In this document: positions 55,167 through 62,605 of the stretch, piece after piece
Numbering within the stretch: position 1 is the stretch's first letter
Layout of the letters: each line of letters opens with the position of its first letter
From: Acidimicrobiales bacterium
GTDB lineage: Bacteria; Actinomycetota; Acidimicrobiia; Acidimicrobiales; Iamiaceae
Direction of reading: 5' to 3'
Assembly (NCBI GenBank): GCA_030448105.1
Contig: JAUJNP010000017.1
Span: 1 to 62,605, forward strand
Length of the DNA stretch: 62,605 bases
Notes under the pieces: model-generated
The model's database searches: none
Seen by the model: the letters and a program-made list of their open reading frames with translations, nothing else
What the model was told of the DNA's origin: nothing
Program-made: the position numbers and the translations under genes

Positions 55167-56263
55167 AGGTGCTCGTCACGGGGGGAGCCGGCTTCATCGG
55201 CGGCCATGTGGTCGACGCTCTCGTCGCCGCCGGCACAGAGGTCGTCGTGCTCGTCAACCTCTCCCCTGCCGCCCCCGCGGTCGCCCCCGACCACCTCCCG
55301 GCGTCGGTCGACCTCCGGGTGGCCGATCTCACCGATCCCGGGGCGGTGGCCCGGGCCGTCGGCGACGTGGGCGCGGTGTCCCACCAGGCTGCTCGGGTCG
55401 GCCTCGGAGTCGACTTCGACGACGTGGTCGACTACGTCCGCGACAACGACCTCGGCACGGCCACCCTCCTCCAGGCGCTGTGGCGGGCCGGATTCTCCGG
55501 TCGCCTGGTGGTGGCGAGCAGCATGGTGGTCTACGGCGAGGGCGCGTACCGGTGCGCCGAGCACGGTGCGGTGCGCCCAGCCCCCCGCCGCGCCGTGGAT
55601 CTGGAAGCTGGTCGCTTCGATCCGCCGTGCCCGGTGTGCGGCGACGGGCTCCATCCGGAGGCCATCACCGAGGACGCCCCCCTCGACCCCCGCAACACCT
55701 ACGCCGCCACCAAGGTCCACACCGAGCACCTGGCCGCCGTGTTCGGGCGGGAGGCCGGGCTTCCGGTCGCCGCCCTCCGCTACCACAACGTCTACGGCCC
55801 GCGGATGCCCCGCGACACCCCCTACGCCGGGGTGGCCAGCATCTTCCGCAGCGCCCTGGAGGCCGGCCGAGCCCCCCGGGTCACCGAGGACGGCGCCCAG
55901 CGCCGTGACTTCGTCAGCGTGAGCGACGTGGCCCGGGCCAACGTGCTCGCCCTCCTCGAGCGACCCGACGTCACCGGCGCGTTCAACATCGCCACCGGGC
56001 GGCCGTCGACCGTCGGGGGCCTGGCCTCGGCGCTGGCCGCCGCCGCCGGGGGGCCGGCCCCGGTGGTGACCGGGGAGTGGAAGGTGGGCGACGTGCGCCA
56101 CGTCACGGCTTCACCGGCCCGGGCCGCCGAGGTGCTCGGCTTCGAGGCCGAGGTGCCCTTCGCTGAGGGGATGCAGGCCTTCGCCCGGGCGCCGCTCCGG
56201 CCGGCTGATCGGCCAGCACGGCGGGCTCGGACGGGAACACCCACCGAGCGCCTCCCCTCCTAG
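55163..56263 (+). CDS. NAD-dependent sugar-nucleotide epimerase/dehydratase
   Basis: This 366-residue extended SDR starts at GTG 55163 (GTGA overlap). The NAD motif is VLVTGGAGFIGGHVVDAL, the catalytic Ser is in VVASSMVVYGEGA, and Tyr/Lys are in NTYAATKVHTEHLAAVFGR. ALRYHNVYGPRMPRDTPYAG binds the sugar. A CPVC insertion (PPCPVCGDGLHPEAITEDA) is unusual for GalE and recalls dTDP-L-rhamnose 4-epimerases of actinobacteria; that substrate is inferred. A short basic tail (RPARRARTGTPTERLPS) ends the protein. Confidence 0.88.
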   Translation: MKVLVTGGAGFIGGHVVDALVAAGTEVVVLVNLSPAAPAVAPDHLPASVDLRVADLTDPGAVARAVGDVGAVSHQAARVGLGVDFDDVVDYVRDNDLGTATLLQALWRAGFSGRLVVASSMVVYGEGAYRCAEHGAVRPAPRRAVDLEAGRFDPPCPVCGDGLHPEAITEDAPLDPRNTYAATKVHTEHLAAVFGREAGLPVAALRYHNVYGPRMPRDTPYAGVASIFRSALEAGRAPRVTEDGAQRRDFVSVSDVARANVLALLERPDVTGAFNIATGRPSTVGGLASALAAAAGGPAPVVTGEWKVGDVRHVTASPARAAEVLGFEAEVPFAEGMQAFARAPLRPADRPARRARTGTPTERLPS

Positions 56264-56274
56264 CGTGAAGGGCC

Positions 56275-57159
56275 ATGAGCCCGCCGCCGGCCCCACCCCT
56301 CGCCGTGGGCCTGGTGGGGGCAGGGCCGTGGGCCGAGCTCCTGCACGCACCGCTGCTGGCGACCGGCCCCGAGACGTCACTGGCGGGGGTGTGGGCCCGC
56401 CGCCCGCAGGCGGCCCAGGCGCTGGCCTCCACCCACGGCGCTCGGGCCTTCGCCTCCTTCGACGCCCTCGTCGACGCCAGCGAGGCGGTGGCCTTCGCCG
56501 TGCCCCCCGACGTGCAGGGCGAGCTGGCCACCCGTGCCGCCGAAGCGGGGCGAGCGGTGCTGCTCGAGAAGCCCATAGCCGGTGACCTCGACACGGCCCG
56601 GCGGTTGGCCGCGGCGGTGGACGAGGCCGGCGTGGTCTCGGCGGTGGTGCTGTCGTGGCGGTACTCGGCGGCCGTGCGCCGCTTCCTCGCCGAGGCGGGC
56701 GAGCTGGCCGCCACCGGCGGGCGGGCGCAGTTCATCTCCGGTGCCGCCCTCGGTGGACCCTTCGCCACCCCGTGGCGGCTCGAACGGGGACCGCTGCTCG
56801 ACCTCGGTCCCCACGTCATCGACCTACTCGATGCCGCCCTCGGCCCGGTGCTCGACGTCCGCGCCCACGGCGACCGCACGGGCTGGGTCGGCCTGTTGCT
56901 CGACCACGCCGGCGGGGCCCGCTCGGAGGCCTCGTTGTCGGCCAGCGTGCCGATGGACCCCTCGGTGGCGGGCATCGAGCTCTACGGCCGGCGGGGCACG
57001 CTCAGCCTCGACTGCGCCGCCCTCGGCACCGAGGGCTTCGGCACCCTGCGGGCCGAGTTCGCCGACGCCGTCCGCACCGCCACCGGTCACCCCCTCGACG
57101 TCCACCGCGGCCTCCGCCTCCAAGAGGTCATCACCGCCGCGGAACGCCAGCTGCACTGA
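56275..57159 (+). CDS. Gfo/Idh/MocA family oxidoreductase
   Basis: This 294-residue protein has the Rossmann motif VGLVGAGPWAELLHAPLL and the family lysine in VLLEKPIAGDLDTARRLAA. The C-terminal half includes GPLLDLGPHVIDLLDAALGP, the catalytic-His region. The sugar or cyclitol substrate is unknown. It follows the epimerase by 11 bp in the same direction. Its final codons lie in a 14-bp tandem duplication. Confidence 0.9.
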   Translation: MSPPPAPPLAVGLVGAGPWAELLHAPLLATGPETSLAGVWARRPQAAQALASTHGARAFASFDALVDASEAVAFAVPPDVQGELATRAAEAGRAVLLEKPIAGDLDTARRLAAAVDEAGVVSAVVLSWRYSAAVRRFLAEAGELAATGGRAQFISGAALGGPFATPWRLERGPLLDLGPHVIDLLDAALGPVLDVRAHGDRTGWVGLLLDHAGGARSEASLSASVPMDPSVAGIELYGRRGTLSLDCAALGTEGFGTLRAEFADAVRTATGHPLDVHRGLRLQEVITAAERQLH

Positions 57160-57176
57160 GCGAGCTGCACTGAGCG
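57149..57176. repeat. Exact 14-bp tandem duplication spanning a stop codon
   Basis: AGCTGCACTGAGCG occurs twice without a gap. The first copy holds the last codons and TGA stop of the Gfo/Idh gene. The second lies just before the next start codon. Confidence 0.95.
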
Positions 57177-57178
57177 CC

Positions 57179-58054
57179 ATGATGGGCGACGTGGAACCGA
57201 GCATCGCCCGACGCCTGTGGTGGGAGATGGAGCCGGTCAACGCGGTGACGTACTTCGCGCCCGAGTGTCGCCAGGCGACCACCGACATCGGGCTGCGCGG
57301 CTTCTGGATGGGCTACTTCGCCAACCGGGCGGCGCCCCTCGGCCCGGTGGCCCCAGCCGCGGTGGAGTCGACGTTCTTCAACTTCCACCCGGCCATGGTG
57401 CGCCGGGCCATCCCCGACGCCTGGGGGTTGGCCGACCCGGCCACGGTCCTGGCCGCTCGCGGGGCGGCGGCCAGCGCCGCCATCGAGCGGCTCGCGCCGG
57501 ATCACGGCGAGGTGCTGGACGAAGTGCTGCCTCTCCTGATCGGGGCCGTGGAAAGGGGTAGCGCCGCCGGGCGGCCGTTGTTCGCCGCCAACCGCGACCT
57601 CCTCTCCGACGGTCGGGACACGGCTGCCCTCTGGCAGATGGTCACGACCCTGCGCGAGCACCGGGGCGACGGCCACGTCGCCGTCCTCACCGAGAGCGGG
57701 CTCGACGGGTGCGAGGCGCTCGCCCTCTTCGTCTCCACCGAAGGGGTGCCGGGCGAGGTGATGCGGGCCGCCCGGGGCTGGGACGAGCCAGAGTGGGGCG
57801 CCGCCGTCGACCGGCTCTCGGGCCGCGGCCTCATCGGCACCGGCGGAGAGGCGACGGCGGCGGGCCTTGAGCTACGAGCCCGCATCGAGCGGCGCACCGA
57901 CGAGCTGGCCATCGCGCCCTACGAGGATCTCGGTGAGGACGCCGTCGGTGGGCTGCTCGGTGACCTGCGACGGGTGGCGCGGCCCATCGCCGCGTCCGGC
58001 GAGATCGCCTACCCCAACCCGATGGGGTTGCCCGCGCCGTCGCCCGCGGCGTGA
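57179..58054 (+). CDS. SCO6745-family (SalK-like) protein
   Basis: This 291-residue protein starts at ATG 57179 (a second ATG follows directly). IARRLWWEMEPVNAVTYFAP, FWMGYFANRAAPLGPVAPAA and FYNF-like FFNFHPAMVRRAIPDAW are hallmarks of the SCO6745 family. The C-terminal half resembles a winged-helix or MarR-like module (VPGEVMRAARGWDEPEW, LTGRGLI-like segment). The function is unknown. Its 3' end overlaps the opposing WYL gene by 46 bp. Confidence 0.8.
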   Translation: MMGDVEPSIARRLWWEMEPVNAVTYFAPECRQATTDIGLRGFWMGYFANRAAPLGPVAPAAVESTFFNFHPAMVRRAIPDAWGLADPATVLAARGAAASAAIERLAPDHGEVLDEVLPLLIGAVERGSAAGRPLFAANRDLLSDGRDTAALWQMVTTLREHRGDGHVAVLTESGLDGCEALALFVSTEGVPGEVMRAARGWDEPEWGAAVDRLSGRGLIGTGGEATAAGLELRARIERRTDELAIAPYEDLGEDAVGGLLGDLRRVARPIAASGEIAYPNPMGLPAPSPAA

Positions 58055-59004
58055 CCGGGAGCGTGGGCGGCGGCGAGGCGCTCGCCCACCATGTGCAGCT
58101 GCGCCCGCAGCTCGGGCGGATCGAGCACCTCGAAGGGGAGGGCGAGAGCGACGAGGTGACCGGCGATCGAGTCCAAGCTGTCGGACCCGGTGGTGAGGAT
58201 CGTGGCCCCCTGCCCGTCGGGCTCGATCACCCCCACCGTCGGCGGCACCCGCGATGCCACCTCCTCGACCGGTGCGGCGATGGCGATGCGCGCCACGTGG
58301 CGGTACGGCGCCACCGACACCGAGCGACTCACCAGCGCGGCGGCGTCCGGGGTGTCTTCCAGGCGGAAGCGGTGGCCCGTGCGCCGGACGTCGGCCATGC
58401 GGTCGACCCGCAGCGTCCGCCATGCCCGCCGGTCGACGTCGCGGGCCACCAGGTACCAGCGCCGGCCGGTGTTCACCACTCGGTAGGGCTCCAGCCGGCG
58501 CTCGCTCTCGTGGCCGTCCCGGTCTCGGTAGGTGACGCGCAGCTGCTCCTGCTCGGTACTGGCCTGAGCGAGGGCCACCAGTGTCGGCGCGTCGACGTCG
58601 CCGGCGGCGGCCGGAAGCGGCACCGTCGCCGCTTGCACGGCGGCGACGCGCGCCCGCAGACGGGACGGCAGGAGCCGGTCGAGCTTGGTGAGCGCCGCCA
58701 GGGCCGGTTCCTCGATCCCCCGCACGGCGCCTCCTGCTGACGCCGCCAGAGCGATGGCGATGGCCGTGGCCTCGTCATCGTCGAGCAGCAGTGGCGGCAA
58801 GGCCGCTCCGATGCCGAGCCGGTAGCCGCCGCCGGCGCCTGGCGTGGCGTCGACCGGATACCCGAGACCGCGCAGGCGGTCGACGTCGCGACGCACCGTC
58901 CGGGGGGTTACGCCCAACCGCTCCGCCAGCTCGGGACCGCTCCAGTCGGGCCGCTGCTGGAGCAGCGACAGCAGGCGCAGCAGTCGGGACGAGGAGGTGA
59001 GCAC
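58009..59004 (-). CDS. WYL-domain transcriptional regulator (HTH_11/WYL, PafC/YafY-like)
   Basis: This 331-residue regulator starts at GTG 59004. The N-terminal winged helix is RLLRLLSLLQQRPDWSGPEL followed by LGVTPRTVRRDVDRLRGLGY and TPGAGGGYRLG. The central WYL domain shows LRVTYRDRDGHESERRLEPY and GRRWYLVARDVDRRAWRTLR, and a WCX-like C-terminal domain follows. WYL proteins often bind nucleic-acid ligands and respond to DNA damage. It is divergent from the DinB gene (61 bp), a common regulator-target arrangement. A CAGAAT box lies 6 nt upstream. Confidence 0.92.
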   Translation of the reverse strand: MLTSSSRLLRLLSLLQQRPDWSGPELAERLGVTPRTVRRDVDRLRGLGYPVDATPGAGGGYRLGIGAALPPLLLDDDEATAIAIALAASAGGAVRGIEEPALAALTKLDRLLPSRLRARVAAVQAATVPLPAAAGDVDAPTLVALAQASTEQEQLRVTYRDRDGHESERRLEPYRVVNTGRRWYLVARDVDRRAWRTLRVDRMADVRRTGHRFRLEDTPDAAALVSRSVSVAPYRHVARIAIAAPVEEVASRVPPTVGVIEPDGQGATILTTGSDSLDSIAGHLVALALPFEVLDPPELRAQLHMVGERLAAAHAPGHAAGDGAGNPIGLG

Positions 59005-59065
59005 CCCCGAATTCTGTCGCCAACGAGGACCGAACCCGTCCGCAACCCTCTCTACGGTCCTGGCC

Positions 59066-59623
59066 ATGACGATCGACTGGAACGCACAGCTTCTGGAGCA
59101 GTTGACATGGCACTGGGACGGGCACCTGCGTCCCCGGCTCGATGGGCTGACCGACGAGGAGTACCTCTGGGAGCCGGTGCCCGGGTGCTGGAGCATCCGC
59201 CCACACGCCGAGGCGGCCACATCCATGGCGGCCGGGGCCGGCGACCACGTCGCCGACTTCGAGCTACCGGAGCCGGAGCCACCGCCGTTCACCACCATCG
59301 CATGGCGCCTCGGCCACGTCATCGTGGGCGTCTTCGGCGCCCGGAACGCATCGCACTTCGGGGGGCCCCCGATCGACTACCCCACCGCTCGGTGGGCGCC
59401 CGACGCCTCCACTGCCCTCGCCCAGCTCGACGACGGCTACGAGCGGTGGGTCGGGGGCGTGCGATCGCTCGGCGAGGATGGCCTGGCCCGCCCGGTCGGC
59501 CCCGCCGAGGGACCCTTCGCCGAGCATCCCTACGCCGGCCTCGTCCTCCACATCAACCGCGAGGCCATCCACCACCTGGCCGAGGTGCTGACCCTGCGTG
59601 ACCTGTACCGGGCGAGGAGCTGA
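59066..59623 (+). CDS. DinB-family protein
   Basis: This 185-residue four-helix-bundle protein starts at ATG 59066. LLEQLTWHWDGHLRPRLDGL, the metal-type His in IAWRLGHVIVGVFG, and HxxxH-like NREAIHHLAEVLTLRDLY fit DinB/mycothiol-dependent maleylpyruvate isomerase-type folds. The biochemical activity is unknown. TACGGT 7 nt upstream suggests a leaderless transcript, divergent from the WYL regulator. Confidence 0.87.
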   Translation: MTIDWNAQLLEQLTWHWDGHLRPRLDGLTDEEYLWEPVPGCWSIRPHAEAATSMAAGAGDHVADFELPEPEPPPFTTIAWRLGHVIVGVFGARNASHFGGPPIDYPTARWAPDASTALAQLDDGYERWVGGVRSLGEDGLARPVGPAEGPFAEHPYAGLVLHINREAIHHLAEVLTLRDLYRARS

Positions 59624-59624
59624 C

Positions 59625-60026
59625 GTGCCGGTCGGTCTGACCAAGGACGCCGGCTGGGAGATCGGCGTGTCCCGCACCGTGCACCAGCCCCTCGAGGCGG
59701 TCTGGTCCCGGCTGACGGCGCCGGACGGCGTGGGTCTGTGGCTCGGCCACGGCGTCACCTTCCCGCGCCGGGCCGGTGAGGGCTACGAGACGGCGGACGG
59801 CACCGTCGGGGAGGTGCGGGGGTACCAGGAGCGCCGACGCATCCGGCTCACGTGGCGCCCATCCGACTGGAAGCACGACTCGACGGTGCAGGTCACGCTG
59901 CAGCCGACGAAGTCGGGCACGAGCATCCGCTTCCACCAGGATCGCCTCGCCCACGCCGCCGAGCGGGAGCGCCAGCGCGAACACTGGAAGGCGGTGCTCG
60001 ACCGCCTCGTCGACGCCCTCGAGTAG
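59625..60026 (+). CDS. SRPBCC (AHSA1-like) protein
   Basis: This 133-residue START/AHSA1-type protein starts at GTG 59625 behind GAGGAG. EIGVSRTVHQPLEAVWSRLT, RRIRLTWRPSDWKHDSTVQV and HWKAVLDRLVDALE outline the helix-grip fold. It follows the DinB gene by one base and probably shares its transcript. No ligand can be assigned. It ends 44 bp from the 3' end of rpsJ. Confidence 0.85.
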   Translation: MPVGLTKDAGWEIGVSRTVHQPLEAVWSRLTAPDGVGLWLGHGVTFPRRAGEGYETADGTVGEVRGYQERRRIRLTWRPSDWKHDSTVQVTLQPTKSGTSIRFHQDRLAHAAERERQREHWKAVLDRLVDALE

Positions 60027-60070
60027 GCCGGGATCCGCCTCGGTCGCCGGCCGCGGCCAGGCAGGGGGCG

Positions 60071-60391
<321 letters not shown>

Positions 60392-60404
60392 GGAGACGGG
60401 TTCC

Positions 60405-61591
<1,187 letters not shown>

Positions 61592-61638
61592 GACGATCTC
61601 CTGGGACCTTTCACTGCTGGTGGGGAACTGCGGGGCGG

Positions 61639-62605
61639 TTACTCGCCCCGGATGCGCTTGACGATCTCTTCCTGGACGTCGACGGCATCTGCTGGTACGA
61701 CTCGAACTGCATCGTGCAGGCGCGCGGCCCTGGGTCCGCGAACGAAGGTCGGTAGAGTAACCGAACATCTCCGAGAGGGGCACCTGAGCCCGGACCACCT
61801 GGCTGTGGCCACGCTGCTCCATGCCCCCGACCTTGCCCTGCCGGCTCGACAGGTCGCCGATCACGTCACCCATGTAGTCCTCGGGGTGACCACCTCCACC
61901 GCCATGATGGGCTCGAGCAGCACGGGCCGGGCCTTGCGGGCCGCCTCGCGGAAGCCCATGGTGCCGGCGATCTTGAACGCCATCTCCGAGGAGTCGACCT
62001 CGTGGTAGGAGCCGTCGACCAGGGTGGCCTTGACGTCGACGGTGGGGAACCCGGCCAGAACGCCCGTGGTCATGGCCGCCTGGATGCCGGCGTCGACCGA
62101 GGGGATGAACTCCTGGGGGATGCGCCCGCCGCTGATCCTGTCCTCGAACTGGTAGCCACCGCCGGGACCGGTGGGCTCGAGCTGGAGAACCACGTGGGCG
62201 AACTGGCCTGACCCGCCGGTCTGCTTGACGTGCCGGTAGACGACCTTGCCGGTGTCCTGGGTGATGGTCTCGCGGGTAGGCCACCTGGGGCTTGCCGACG
62301 GTGGCGTCCACGCTGAACTCCCGCAGCATGCGGTCCACCAGCACCTCGAGGTGCAGCTCCCCCATGCCCGAGATGACCACCTGGCCGGTCTCGTCGTCGG
62401 TGCGGACCTGGAAGGTGGGGTCCTCCTCGGCCAGCGAGAACAGGGCCTTGCCCATCTTGTCCTGGTCGTTCTTGGTCTTGGGCTCCACCGCCACGTGGAT
62501 CACGGGCTCGGGGAACACCAGCTCCTCGAGCACGATCGGGGCCTTGTCGTCGCAGAGCGTGTCGCCGGTGCGGGTGTTCTTGAGCCCGATGCCGGCCACG
62601 ATGTC
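61639..62605 (-). CDS. fusA: Elongation factor G, 5' part missing, apparent frameshifts
   Basis: The 3' portion of EF-G (domains II end to V) enters from the right edge: [60 protein letters not shown] and [16 protein letters not shown]. Restoring lost bases yields the normal ending [11 protein letters not shown] with TAA at 61639-61641. Indels appear near 62275 (one extra base), 61886, 61720 and 61680 (one missing each). The gene order fusA-tuf-rpsJ is standard, with 47 bp between fusA and tuf. Confidence 0.9.

Overview
The window reads as a chromosomal contig end from a very GC-rich actinobacterium. The gene order (rplM-rpsI-glmM-glmS-acpS-nnr-alr-tsaEB-rimI-tsaD-groESL plus the S10/spc/alpha ribosomal clusters), a CIRCE-controlled groESL, caa3-type cytochrome oxidase genes with a small CtaF-like subunit, frequent GTG starts and TANNNT boxes 6-8 nt before start codons all fit Actinomycetota. 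The details (long GlmS-like protein, tailed ribosomal proteins, long-form zinc adenylate kinase) make me favour Acidimicrobiia, but that placement is inference. Nearly all housekeeping genes lie on the minus strand, so transcription mostly runs right to left.

1-2 kb: an RHS/YD-repeat polymorphic-toxin-like gene runs off the left edge, divergent from a WXG100-like gene. 1.9-4.7 kb: ctaF, ctaD (coxA) and ctaC (coxB) of the terminal oxidase. 4.8-7.3 kb: a CoA-pyrophosphatase-like NUDIX gene, two small proteins, and an ABC-2 permease whose 5' end collides with a MarR regulator in a way that suggests a deletion or misjoin. 7.3-12.8 kb: groEL, groES, then tsaD-rimI-tsaB-tsaE (t6A tRNA modification and ribosomal protein acetylation) and a family-4 uracil-DNA glycosylase. 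12.8-24.8 kb: P1-family peptidase, alpha/beta hydrolase, alanine racemase, CBS protein, NAD(P)HX repair enzyme, AcpS, a 1156-residue GlmS, a Ser/Thr kinase and GlmM. Alr, GlmS and GlmM supply peptidoglycan precursors, and the kinase sits between the two amino-sugar genes. 24.8-30 kb: rpsI, rplM, ilvA, a TreT-like glycosyltransferase, truA and a YjbR-like gene.

29.8-45.8 kb: an almost uninterrupted ribosomal supercluster from rplQ back to rplC, with most genes overlapping by 1-8 nt (translational coupling). S3, L22 and L4 carry long C-terminal tails. The L4 tail is built from three in-frame copies of a short repeat that also occurs between genes elsewhere in the window.

46-60 kb: about 14 kb of non-ribosomal genes separates rplC from rpsJ, which are normally adjacent. 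This block holds a UbiA prenyltransferase, two methyltransferases, a membrane protein, a 5-TM molybdopterin oxidoreductase, a DUF2064 transferase, a two-component pair, GT2 and membrane glycosyltransferase-like genes, a sugar-nucleotide epimerase, a Gfo/Idh oxidoreductase and several regulatory or hypothetical genes. Their content suggests envelope glycan or glycolipid work under two-component control. 60-62.6 kb: rpsJ, tuf and the 3' part of fusA. tuf and fusA contain about eleven apparent single-base deletions, mostly in homopolymers, and I read these as sequencing error near a contig end, not gene decay.

No tRNA, rRNA or CRISPR array was recognised. No stretch longer than 300 bases lacks a gene.
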